From JAJXZJ01 sp050012855 (GTDB taxonomy: Bacteria > Verrucomicrobiota > Verrucomicrobiia > Limisphaerales > J093), in contig JBEKGJ010000019.1 of the NCBI GenBank assembly GCA_050012855.1, positions 12,301 to 76,300 of the forward strand: a stretch of DNA of 64,000 nt, read 5' to 3'. Positions 37,273-45,774 of this stretch are shown here, one piece after another. Each line of letters opens with the position of its first letter. Positions within the stretch are counted from its first letter, which is position 1. The notes below the pieces were generated by a model that searched no databases, had not been told where the DNA came from, and saw only the letters and a program-made list of their open reading frames with translations. The position numbers were made by a program, and so were the translations under genes.

Positions 37273-40200
37273 GATTCGGTTGTTCCGGGTTGGTTCGAGG
37301 TCCCGGCACCACCGGCGGGGGCGCGGCCGTCGAGGCGCCCGCCACCAGCGCACGCACGGCCCCCAGCAGTTCGTCGAAACTCAGTGTGCCTTTTTGAACG
37401 ATGCGCGCCACGCCACCATTCAGCCGGCGCCGGTCCGCCTCCGTCAGATCCTTGCTGGTGATCACCACCACCGGGATGCGGCGCCACTCGGGTCGGCGGC
37501 GCAATTCGTCGAGAAACTCAAACCCATCCATCTCGGGCATCAACAGGTCGAGCAGGATGATCGCGACCGGCCGGGCGGCCAGGATGGCGAGCGCCGCGCG
37601 GCCGTTGTCGGCGAGCGCCACCGACCAGCCGTCGCGCTCGAGGTTCCGTTCAAGCAGTTCCCGCGTGGCCGCGTCGTCCTCGACCACGAGCACCTGACCG
37701 CGGGCGGCGGTGTGGCGGTATTTGCGCAGGACGGCCGCCAGCCGGTTCCAGTCAATGGGCTTCGTGAGATACTCGGCCGCGCCGAGGGCAAAGCCGAGAT
37801 TCCGGTCATCCACGATGGTCATCATGATCACCGGGATGGCGGCCAGTTGCGGGTCGGCCTTGAGCGCGGCGAGCACGGCCCAGCCGTCCATGCCCGGCAT
37901 CATGACGTCGAGCGCAATCACGGCCGGGTGGACGCGGCGGGCCAGTTCGAGGCCCTCCGGCCCGTTCGCCGCGCATTTCACGGCAAACCCCTCCTTGCTG
38001 AGCACGCGACCGGTCAGGTCCCGCGCGGCAGGGTCGTCGTCAATGACCAGGACGGTCGCGGCGTCCGGAGGGGGGCCGCCTTGTCGGTCCTCGGCGCGAA
38101 GATCCGCCTCCGCCGTCCCCGATTGGACCACGGCGGGCAGCGTGGCCGTGAAGGTGGAGCCTTTGCCCGGCTCGCTGGCGACCGTCAGGTCGCCGCCCAT
38201 CATCCGGCAGAACTTGCGGCTGATCGCCAGCCCCAGGCCAGTGCCGCCGAACTTGCGCGTCGTGGACGGGTCGGCTTGGGCAAAGGCTTCGAACAGCCGC
38301 GCGATCTGCTCCCGGGACATGCCAATGCCCGTATCGGTGACGTAAAACGTGATGCGTGATGCGTGACTCGGCTCCACGGGCAGCGAACCGGCTTCACGAT
38401 TCACGTCTTCACGTTTCACGCTCAGGCGAATCTGGCCCTTCTCAGTGAATTTCGCGGCATTGCTCAACAGGTTGAACAGCGTCTGGCGCACCTTGGTCAG
38501 ATCCGCCCGCATGGAACCGATGTCAGCCGGGCACTCGACGGCGAACTGGTTGCCGTTGCGGGCGACGAGCGGTTGAATGGTGGTGGCGACCTCGCGGAGC
38601 ATCGGCTCGACGGCGAACTCCTCGAGGTAGAGCGTTGTCTTGCCGGCCTCGATCTTGGAAAGATCGAGAATGTCGTTAATGAGGCTCAATTGATGCCTGG
38701 CCGCGGCGCCGATCTTCTCGAGATCGGGCACGTAGCCGGTGTGGCCGTCCTCCTGGGCCGATTCCTGGAGCATCTCCGAGTAGCCGATGATGGCGTTCAG
38801 GGGCGTGCGCAACTCGTGGCTCATGTTGGCGAGGAACTGGCTCTTGGCCTGATTGGCGGCGTCGGCCGTCTGGCGGGCCTGTTCGGCCTGCCACTGTGCC
38901 TGCGCGAGCTGTTCATGCTTCTGCCGGATGCCGTCGAGCGCCACGCGCAGCTCCCGGTAAACGCGGGCGTAATTACGGGCCAGGTGCACCGAGGTGCAGG
39001 CCACGAAGACCACGACGCCGGCATTCGGAATGGAGTTGAACAGCAGCGAAAAGTGCCGGGCGGGGAGCACTCCCAGGAACAGCAGGCCCACCGACACCAG
39101 CCGTGCCAGCCAGCAGAGGACCAGGGTCAGGTATCCCAACCCGATCAGCCACGCGCCGTCCTTGCCCCGGAAGATGCTCACCAGGACGACGCGGACGGTT
39201 TCGACAAACATCGCGAACGTGACCAGGCTGGCAGCGCCGGACAAGATGCCCAGATTGCCCGGCTGTCCGGCCACCTGAGCACCAAAAACCTGTACCACGG
39301 TACCCAGCGTGGTCGGTTGGGGCATTTCCCCGACGAAAAACACCAACGCCAGCGGCCAGAGCAGGACGAGACCCAGAAAGACCCAGAAGACCCGGAGCGC
39401 GCGCGGATAGAATAGCGCGTAGAGGAGGCGCAGGCCGAGCAGACCGGCGGCCATCGCGGTGGAGGTTGCGAGCAGGTAATTGGCCGAACCGGAGCCGTTC
39501 ACGTACGTTTGGGCGGCGGCGGCCAGCCCGAAGAGCGCGAAGTAGAGGTTGGTGGGTTGGCGGGGCAGCAACAGATAGAGCAGAAGATGGGTGCCGGTAA
39601 AGGCGAGCAGGAGACCGGCGAACAGATGGGCGATGGACAGCGAACGCTTCTCGTAGATCGCCACCAGTGGTTGCGGCACCGGCAACCCCTTGAGCGAAAG
39701 CAGGGCGATCGCCCGGACCACCGGATTCTCGCTGTCGGCGGCACGGCTCAACGACTCCACCACGGGGACGCTGCTGCGCCCGGAGGCCCCCAGCAACGTG
39801 GCCGCGCGGATGCGGATCTCCACGCTCTGCGACTCCATGGCGTTCACGAGAATCGGGTTGAGGGGCTCCAACTCGGGGCCTAACCGCATCAGGTCCAGGA
39901 AGCCGAGGTCCAACAGCGCATCGGGTGCCTGGCGCATCGCGTCGGCCAGGGCCGTCACAAAGGCATTGGTCGTTGCCCTCGCAGCGGTCGGGCTCCCCAA
40001 GTCCAGCCCCACCGACTGCCGCGTGCCAGGTTGCAGGACCAGGCGCTGCGGCGCACTTACGCCGGCCGGAATGATCGCCACCAACTCGGCCGTGTCGTTG
40101 GTCGGATAAACGATCAGGGTGAACCGGCCGCGTGGACCAGGTATCAAGGACTGAAGCAACTGCCCGCCCGAACGCAATTGAACCACGCTGGGCGGCAGCT

Positions 40201-41074
40201 CCCCGGCAGCGCGCGCCACGATTTGTCCGTCGATAATCATCGGCACCGGGAAGGTCTCCGGCGCCGGCAGTTCGACCGCAGTGGTGGTGGCTTGCCCGAC
40301 CAGTTTGCCGTGGCGGGCGTGCGGGGTGGCGTCATTCGCTGTGCCATCATCGAAGTTCCACAAGCCCTCCAGCCCCGGCTCTTTTCCGGTGAGACGCAGG
40401 AACATTCCCGCACGAATCTGCTCCGTCGTGCGCGCGTGGTTCCAGACCCGCACCTCGTCCATCTGGCCGCGCAGGCCGGTGACGGTCGGGTCGTTGGAGG
40501 TCCACACATTCCAGCCCAGCAGGTTCCTGCCCCCCGACCCGAGCGCGGCGAAACTATCGGCAAACGCATTCGTCGCGATCCGGAGCCCGTCCAGGTAGAG
40601 GTGCATCCCCTGAGGTCCGGAGACGGCGGCGACGTGGTGCCAGCGGCCCGGCTGGAGCACATTGTGCCCCGCCACGCGCTCCGCGTTGCTGGCGGGCGAC
40701 CCGTCCGGCCGGCGGGGCCAGATTTCGAATTCGAGACCGGCCGTCCGTGCGTCCTGCGACACGGCCATGGTTCGGTAGGGCTGGCCGAAATCGAAGAACC
40801 GTGCCCAGTTGCCGAGGGCGTCCCATTTCACCCAGCCTTCAACCGTCGCCTCGGCCAGTGCGTTGAAGATGTCGGGCGGAAGTTCGACATAGCTGTTCGT
40901 GCCGTGAAGGTCGAGGACACGGTTGGGAACCTTCGGATCCTGGGCGAACGCCGCGTGGAGTGGCAGCAGGAGGAGCACGAGGACGAACCGGGCAAGAACG
41001 TCGCAGGCGGAGGCTCGGAGCGAACGAGCCAACGGCGCGCTGGTCTTGGGCATGGAACTGCGGTCGTTTTTCAT
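37265..41074 (-). CDS. LamG-sensing hybrid histidine kinase with two receiver domains
   Basis: A 1269-residue sensor. After a signal anchor (residues about 25-45), a LamG/concanavalin-like domain spans about 50-250 (GTNSYVELPPDIFNALAEAT, GRWHHVAAVSG). An HEAT-like region and a block of seven or so membrane helices cover about 480-700. HisKA has FLANMSHELRTPLNAIIGYS near 749. HATPase has DTGIGMS and GGTGLGLAIS near 945. Two receiver domains carry DVMMPGMDG (about 1061) and DLLMPEMDG (about 1175). It probably senses extracellular carbohydrate or surface ligands. An internal ATG at 41053 is another possible start. Confidence 0.88.
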   Translation of the reverse strand: MKNDRSSMPKTSAPLARSLRASACDVLARFVLVLLLLPLHAAFAQDPKVPNRVLDLHGTNSYVELPPDIFNALAEATVEGWVKWDALGNWARFFDFGQPYRTMAVSQDARTAGLEFEIWPRRPDGSPASNAERVAGHNVLQPGRWHHVAAVSGPQGMHLYLDGLRIATNAFADSFAALGSGGRNLLGWNVWTSNDPTVTGLRGQMDEVRVWNHARTTEQIRAGMFLRLTGKEPGLEGLWNFDDGTANDATPHARHGKLVGQATTTAVELPAPETFPVPMIIDGQIVARAAGELPPSVVQLRSGGQLLQSLIPGPRGRFTLIVYPTNDTAELVAIIPAGVSAPQRLVLQPGTRQSVGLDLGSPTAARATTNAFVTALADAMRQAPDALLDLGFLDLMRLGPELEPLNPILVNAMESQSVEIRIRAATLLGASGRSSVPVVESLSRAADSENPVVRAIALLSLKGLPVPQPLVAIYEKRSLSIAHLFAGLLLAFTGTHLLLYLLLPRQPTNLYFALFGLAAAAQTYVNGSGSANYLLATSTAMAAGLLGLRLLYALFYPRALRVFWVFLGLVLLWPLALVFFVGEMPQPTTLGTVVQVFGAQVAGQPGNLGILSGAASLVTFAMFVETVRVVLVSIFRGKDGAWLIGLGYLTLVLCWLARLVSVGLLFLGVLPARHFSLLFNSIPNAGVVVFVACTSVHLARNYARVYRELRVALDGIRQKHEQLAQAQWQAEQARQTADAANQAKSQFLANMSHELRTPLNAIIGYSEMLQESAQEDGHTGYVPDLEKIGAAARHQLSLINDILDLSKIEAGKTTLYLEEFAVEPMLREVATTIQPLVARNGNQFAVECPADIGSMRADLTKVRQTLFNLLSNAAKFTEKGQIRLSVKREDVNREAGSLPVEPSHASRITFYVTDTGIGMSREQIARLFEAFAQADPSTTRKFGGTGLGLAISRKFCRMMGGDLTVASEPGKGSTFTATLPAVVQSGTAEADLRAEDRQGGPPPDAATVLVIDDDPAARDLTGRVLSKEGFAVKCAANGPEGLELARRVHPAVIALDVMMPGMDGWAVLAALKADPQLAAIPVIMMTIVDDRNLGFALGAAEYLTKPIDWNRLAAVLRKYRHTAARGQVLVVEDDAATRELLERNLERDGWSVALADNGRAALAILAARPVAIILLDLLMPEMDGFEFLDELRRRPEWRRIPVVVITSKDLTEADRRRLNGGVARIVQKGTLSFDELLGAVRALVAGASTAAPPPVVPGPRTNPEQPNHG

Positions 41075-41480
41075 GGAACCACGGTCTTCGCCACGAGTGG
41101 AGGCAAGCGTACCGCAACCGTCGAACCTTGACCAGCCTCACTTTGCACCGTTTTAGCGCGGTCGTTTTGTTTGCCACCCCAGTCATTTCGCGGGGGAATC
41201 ATCCACGGCCTGAGTTTGGCCGTCGTCAAAACGGTCGTACGCGGGCCTGAATGAACTTGCCGTTGATGTTTGCCCGGCCATAGTAATCTCCGTTGCTGAC
41301 GTAGTGCAGCCGATGCGGCACTTCTCGGAAACGAGCGCCACTTGACGTCTTGGGACGGATGTTCACCTCGCTTCGAGGCGGGTGGTGGAGTGTTCGTTTT
41401 GGTCCCACGAGCCACCAATGCGGGACCCAAAGCACATCGGGAGCGAGCATGGTGGGTTGTAAGCAGTGGTAATCAGCAAT
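41075..41480. other. Intergenic stretch before tRNA-Leu
   Basis: About 400 bases between the signalling operon and the tRNA hold no convincing gene. Short frames exist on both strands but lack coding character. It presumably carries the kinase-operon promoter (minus strand) and the tRNA promoter (plus strand). Confidence 0.4.
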
Positions 41481-41565
41481 GGGCGCGTGGTGGAATTGGC
41501 AGACACGAAGGATTTAGGTTCCTTTGGCGAAAGCCGTGCAGGTTCAAGTCCTGTCGCGCCCACCA
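41481..41565 (+). tRNA. tRNA-Leu (UAG)
   Basis: The acceptor stem GGGCGCG (41481-41487) pairs with CGCGCCC (41555-41561), followed by A and an encoded CCA. The anticodon arm AAGGA-TTTAGGT-TCCTT gives anticodon TAG. A short variable arm (GGCGAAAGCCG) and a T-arm with GGTTCAAGTCC follow, as expected of a class II leucine tRNA of 85 nt. Confidence 0.93.
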
Positions 41566-42197
41566 AACCGGTAATGTTTGGGTGCCCCGCTGGTGGAGTG
41601 GGCACCGGCGATCTCTCCCATCGTGTCCTTGTCCAGATGAAACTTGGCGCCGACAACCACAACAGAGCATTGTCGCGCGGTTCAAGCGGGGCTGGTCCAA
41701 GCACAGGATTGCGCGGGATCGGGCCTTGGACTGGGCCATGGTGCGCAAATGCCTGGCTGGCGCGGCTCCCCAATCACCCATCCCGTAAACCGGGTCGGTG
41801 GCGCGTGGCGATGGGCAGTCTGCGGCAGCATTTGGCCAAAAAGCATGGCGGCTCTCCGCTCCAACGGTTCGGCAGCCTCAAGAACCTCAACCAGCGTCTT
41901 GGGGAGTGCTTCCGCTGTTCCGAACTGGGCAACAAAGCTTTTTCGACCGCCCCGTGCCAAATCCGCCTCGTTGACTCTTCCTCAAGCCCGCGCTGTCAAC
42001 GGTCGCCAGGTTCAAACCGCCGAACCTCCGTTCAAACGACCTGACTCCGGGCCGGCACCGCTTCGCCCTCTCACGCCCTCACAAAAACCGGTTTCGGATC
42101 ACCCCCACCCTTGACGCAGATTCCAGCGGCCATTCCTCGGGGCTGATGCGCCAGAATGTCGCTTGTTCTGTGCCGGGAGACTGCTATTGTGTGACCC
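41566..42197. other. Gene-poor stretch after tRNA-Leu
   Basis: About 630 bases between the tRNA and the PocR/AraC gene. Overlapping frames occur on both strands, for example one at 41682-41960 on the minus strand starting MARGGRKSFVAQFGTAEALP, but I recognise none. The stretch may hold decayed mobile DNA, as is common next to tRNA genes, but nothing specific supports that. Confidence 0.35.
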
Positions 42198-43088
42198 GTG
42201 AAACAATTGTCCTTCGATGACCTGGCACGGCTCCCCGTGCTCCAGTTCTACGAGGCGGCGTTTCGCAAGGCGACCGGGGTGCCGCTCAAGATCGTTTCCC
42301 CGGACGAGCCCCAGCGGCGACTGAGTTTCGGTGAAGCGGAAAACGCCTTTTGCGCGCTGATCGCCAGGACGCCGGCAGGGTGCGAGGCGTGCCGGGAAAC
42401 CCAGGCGCGCGCCCAACGCGGTGCGGCAAAAAGACTCGGTCCCCAGCAAGTCTTCTGCTTCGCCGGGCTGACGGACGTGGCCGTGCCGGTGTTAATTGAG
42501 GGACGGCACGTGGCGACCTTGATGAGCGGGCAGATCTTCCGTCGAGAACCGACCGAACGCGATTTCACCATGGTGCTCCACATCCTTCAAGGCGGACAGG
42601 GGGCCGATTGGGAGAAGAAAGCCCGCCAGGCCTATTTCGACACGCCCGTGGTCACTGCGGAGCGGTTTCAGGCGATCATTCAGTTGCTGAACATGTTCGC
42701 GCATTATCTGGCCGACTACGCCAGCCGCCACGTGATTGGCAGTTCCGATGCCGAGCCTCACGCGGTGGCCACCGCCAAGCAGTTTGTCCAGGCCCATGTC
42801 GAGGAACCCATCACCCTGGAGCAGGTGGTCCAACACGTTCACGTCAGCCGGTTTTACTTCTGCAAATTGTTCAAGAAGGCCACCGGCATGACGCTGACCG
42901 ACTATGTGACTCGTGTCCGCATCGAAAAGGCCAAATCGCTGCTCGTGGATCCCTCGCGTCGCATCTCCGAGGTGGTCTTCGCGGCGGGTTTCGGGTCCAT
43001 CCCACGGTTCAACAGCGTGTTCAAACGCCTGGTCGGCATGCCGCCGACGGAATATCGGGCCACGCTGCGCTCGCAGTTGCCGGTCTGA
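42198..43088 (+). CDS. PocR-AraC transcriptional regulator
   Basis: A 296-residue regulator. The N-terminal PocR-type ligand domain (about residues 10-165) has a Cys-rich pattern: AFCALIARTPAGCEACRETQ, QVFCFAGLTDVAVPV and LMSGQIFRREP. Two AraC helix-turn-helix motifs follow: ITLEQVVQHVHVSRFYFCKL and SEVVFAAGFGSIPRFNSVF. PocR domains sense small metabolites, and the cysteines could bind a metal or sense redox state. It reads toward the cytochrome gene cluster and may control it. The start is a GTG. Confidence 0.88.
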   Translation: MKQLSFDDLARLPVLQFYEAAFRKATGVPLKIVSPDEPQRRLSFGEAENAFCALIARTPAGCEACRETQARAQRGAAKRLGPQQVFCFAGLTDVAVPVLIEGRHVATLMSGQIFRREPTERDFTMVLHILQGGQGADWEKKARQAYFDTPVVTAERFQAIIQLLNMFAHYLADYASRHVIGSSDAEPHAVATAKQFVQAHVEEPITLEQVVQHVHVSRFYFCKLFKKATGMTLTDYVTRVRIEKAKSLLVDPSRRISEVVFAAGFGSIPRFNSVFKRLVGMPPTEYRATLRSQLPV

Positions 43089-43449
43089 AACCAGATTCCC
43101 GGCGTGCCGGGCGCCGCTTCTCGTTCGCGTGTTCAGGGCGCGGTAGATTCCAACCTCCCGGTTTCCACGAATTGGAGTTTGTCGCCTGGTCATCGGCGCC
43201 GTGGCGGCGGTCGCTCCGGTCACACCAATAGCCAATGAGTAATAGCCAACCGGCAAGTAGCCGGGCGGCGCTTCGTTTCGCTATAAACACCATGCTGTCA
43301 AGAGCGGCACGGGTGATCGGATCGTGGCCGGCGGCCGTTCGCGAGCAGCGGTTACAGGCGAACACAGCAAAACGAATTTGCCGGGAATGTGGCCGAGGAC
43401 GTGGAGTCAGCGGCGCGCTTCCCAGGCGCAAACAACAACCGGAGAAATT
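43089..43449. other. Intergenic stretch before the cytochrome cluster
   Basis: About 360 bases. It contains a short perfect hairpin CCCGGC-GT-GCCGGG at 43098-43111 just after the regulator, possibly a weak terminator without a T tract. The rest should hold the promoter for the cytochrome cluster. No gene is supported. Confidence 0.35.
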
Positions 43450-43806
43450 ATGAATTGGCCCAGTTCAATGAAACGGCGGTGGCGGACGGGCGCCGGCCTC
43501 GCACTGATCACCGCGGCGGTCCTCGCGGTGTCCGGCGCGTTGGCGCTGAGTGCGGACGCCCCGGCGGACAACCAGGCGGAAGCGAAAGCGGCAAAAAAAC
43601 CGGCGGCCAAACCCTCCAGGAAAAAACTGACCGGGCAGGAATTGTACGCGATCAACTGCAATCGCTGTCATCCCGAGCGCTACCCGACGGAGTGGAACCC
43701 GAGCCAGTGGAAGACGCTCCTGCTCCACATGCGGGTGCGGGCCAACCTCCCCGCCAAACAGGCGAAGGCAATTCTCAGGTATCTCCAGGAGGACGCGGGC
43801 AACTAG
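43450..43806 (+). CDS. Small secreted monoheme c-type cytochrome
   Basis: A 118-residue exported protein. A hydrophobic segment at about residues 14-31 is followed by a Lys/Ala-rich linker and one heme site, ELYAINCNRCHPERY (CxxCH). No distal Met ligand is obvious. The ATG follows a GGAGAAATT ribosome site. A second protein of this kind lies at 45248, with a porin gene between them, so the three form a unit. Confidence 0.75.
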   Translation: MNWPSSMKRRWRTGAGLALITAAVLAVSGALALSADAPADNQAEAKAAKKPAAKPSRKKLTGQELYAINCNRCHPERYPTEWNPSQWKTLLLHMRVRANLPAKQAKAILRYLQEDAGN

Positions 43807-43824
43807 CCAATCGAGGAGTTATTC

Positions 43825-45228
43825 ATGAAAAACCATTCTTCGATTTGCAGTGTTGTTGCCGCGGGTTGCGCACTCGGCCTCGCCTTGCCCCGCCAAGCGT
43901 GGGCCACCGTCAGTGATGACGATTTCAATGCGTTGAAAAAGATCGTCCAGCAGTTGGGCGACAAGGTCCAGAAGTTGGAGCAGGGGCACGAACAGGACCA
44001 GCAGGTCCACCAACAAGACCAGCAGAAAATCGAGCAACTCCAACAGCAGTTGGGCGTCACGCAGCAGCTTGCCACCAACGCGGTCCAGAAAGCCGAGGCC
44101 GCCGCTCAGGTGCAACCGGTGCATCCGCTTCCGGCCGGTCCGGCCGCGACGCACAATTTCACCCTGGCCGGCGACGCCGAAGTGGTCTTCGGCCGGGTTT
44201 CGGGGCAACACAGCGCCTTCGCGTTGGCGGATTTTGCGCCCATCTTCCTGTATCGGGCCAACGACAACATCCTCTTCGAGGCTGGGTTCGACTTCATGCT
44301 GGCCAATAACGCGCCGGCCGCTTCCGGCACCGCCTATGGGTTCGATCTCAGCTTCGCGACGATTGATTACCTGCTGAACGATTACGTGACGGTGGTGGCG
44401 GGCAACATGCTGCTGCCACTCGGGACCTACTCCGAGCGCAGTGCCGGCTGGCTCAACAAATTCCCCGACAATCCTCTGCCGCGCGGCCTGCTGCCGGGCA
44501 ACGGAATCGGCGCGCAGTTGCGCGGCGCTCTGCCGGTGGGCGACCGCGGCCAGATGGTCACTTACTCGATCTACGGAGCCAATGGACCGTCTTCCGTGGA
44601 TGGCACCGGCAACTCCGGCTCGCTCGACCTCGGCGGCAATGTGGGCGTCTTGTCCGGAGCCACCAGCCTGCCACGGCAGTACGGTTACGGTTTGCCAGGC
44701 ACGACCTTTTCGACCCTGGGCAACTTGCACTCAGACCCCAGCGGCGGTGGGCGGGTGGGCTGGTTTTATCCGTGGAAACCGCACTATGACTTGGAACTGG
44801 GCGTTTCGGGCCAGACCGGCGAGTGGAACGACCTGGGCAATCGCTGGTCGGCCGTCGTCGTTGACGCCACCTTGCACGTCAGCCCTTATGTCGAGGTCAA
44901 GGGCGAGTTCATCAACACCTGGGTGGACACGAGCGATCTGGGAACGATTCGCCCGAATGGCTGGTGGGTGCAGGCCGGCTACAAGTTCTCCGGCTTGAAC
45001 CTCGACCTCCCCCTCGTGAACAACGTCGAGCTGGTTGGCCGCTATGACCAGTCGAACGACGCCCTGGCGCCGAGCACCAAGACCGACCGCTACACGGCGG
45101 GCTTCATTTATTACTTTTCCAACACCCTGTTGTTCGAGGGAGATTACGAGTGGCTTAATAGTCGGGGTCCCAACGCCAATCTGTATCCGTCCAACGAACT
45201 TCTCTTCCAACTGTCCTATGGATTCTAA
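43825..45228 (+). CDS. Coiled-coil outer-membrane porin
   Basis: A 467-residue protein with a signal peptide (about residues 1-27). A Gln/Asp-rich coiled coil follows (about 33-90, KIVQQLGDKVQKLEQ and repeated QQDQQK). The remaining 360 residues alternate in beta-barrel fashion and end with the aromatic QLSYGF, the usual outer-membrane C-terminal signature. The coiled coil probably spans the periplasm toward peptidoglycan. It lies between two cytochrome c genes, which suggests a link to electron transfer or solute supply, but its substrate is unknown. Confidence 0.8.
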   Translation: MKNHSSICSVVAAGCALGLALPRQAWATVSDDDFNALKKIVQQLGDKVQKLEQGHEQDQQVHQQDQQKIEQLQQQLGVTQQLATNAVQKAEAAAQVQPVHPLPAGPAATHNFTLAGDAEVVFGRVSGQHSAFALADFAPIFLYRANDNILFEAGFDFMLANNAPAASGTAYGFDLSFATIDYLLNDYVTVVAGNMLLPLGTYSERSAGWLNKFPDNPLPRGLLPGNGIGAQLRGALPVGDRGQMVTYSIYGANGPSSVDGTGNSGSLDLGGNVGVLSGATSLPRQYGYGLPGTTFSTLGNLHSDPSGGGRVGWFYPWKPHYDLELGVSGQTGEWNDLGNRWSAVVVDATLHVSPYVEVKGEFINTWVDTSDLGTIRPNGWWVQAGYKFSGLNLDLPLVNNVELVGRYDQSNDALAPSTKTDRYTAGFIYYFSNTLLFEGDYEWLNSRGPNANLYPSNELLFQLSYGF

Positions 45229-45247
45229 CCGAACCAAAACGTCAAAT

Positions 45248-45724
45248 ATGAAAACAAACAATCGTTTTGCCCTGGTCCTCCTGAGCGTGGCCGCGCTTGC
45301 CTCTTTCGGGGCGTGCGTGGCCCGTGGCGCGGATGAACCCCTGGATGCCGAAACCAAAGCGCGGGTCGAGCGCTTTGAAAAGGGCCCCGCAACCGTTGAT
45401 ATCTCCAAATACCCGGACGGCATCAAAGAGAACTACGAAACGTTCAGCGCCAAGTGCTCCCAGTGCCACAAGCTGAGCCGGCCGATTAATTCGGACTACG
45501 CGACCCCGGACGAATGGTCACGCTACATCAAGCGCATGATGCACAAGCCCGGGTCAGGCATCAGCAACGCCGACGGCAAAAAAATCTACGAGTTCCTCGC
45601 GTATGACTCCAGTGTCCGCAAGAAGGCGATGCTGGACGCGAAACTGGCCAAGGCCACGCCGGAAGACAAGGCGTCGAATGAGAGCAAAATCAAGGAACTC
45701 CATACCAAGTACGACGACAAGTAA
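45248..45724 (+). CDS. Secreted monoheme cytochrome c-like protein
   Basis: A 158-residue exported protein with a signal peptide that ends near GACVARGAD. The single heme site is SAKCSQCHKLSRPI. Segments WSRYIKRMMHKPGSGISN and KKIYEFLAYDS resemble the Met-ligand region of small cytochromes c. It ends in a charged Lys-rich helix. It follows the porin gene by 20 bases and precedes the flavoprotein gene. Confidence 0.78.
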   Translation: MKTNNRFALVLLSVAALASFGACVARGADEPLDAETKARVERFEKGPATVDISKYPDGIKENYETFSAKCSQCHKLSRPINSDYATPDEWSRYIKRMMHKPGSGISNADGKKIYEFLAYDSSVRKKAMLDAKLAKATPEDKASNESKIKELHTKYDDK

Positions 45725-45774
45725 CTCGTCCGCGCGAGCGCCCCGCCGGCAGGCTGTCAGCCGCGCGTTAGAAC

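Noticed and set aside
41682..41960. A 92-residue minus-strand frame (MARGGRKSFVAQ...) after tRNA-Leu.
   Set aside because: It lacks a ribosome site and any recognised domain, and overlaps equally good frames on the other strand.
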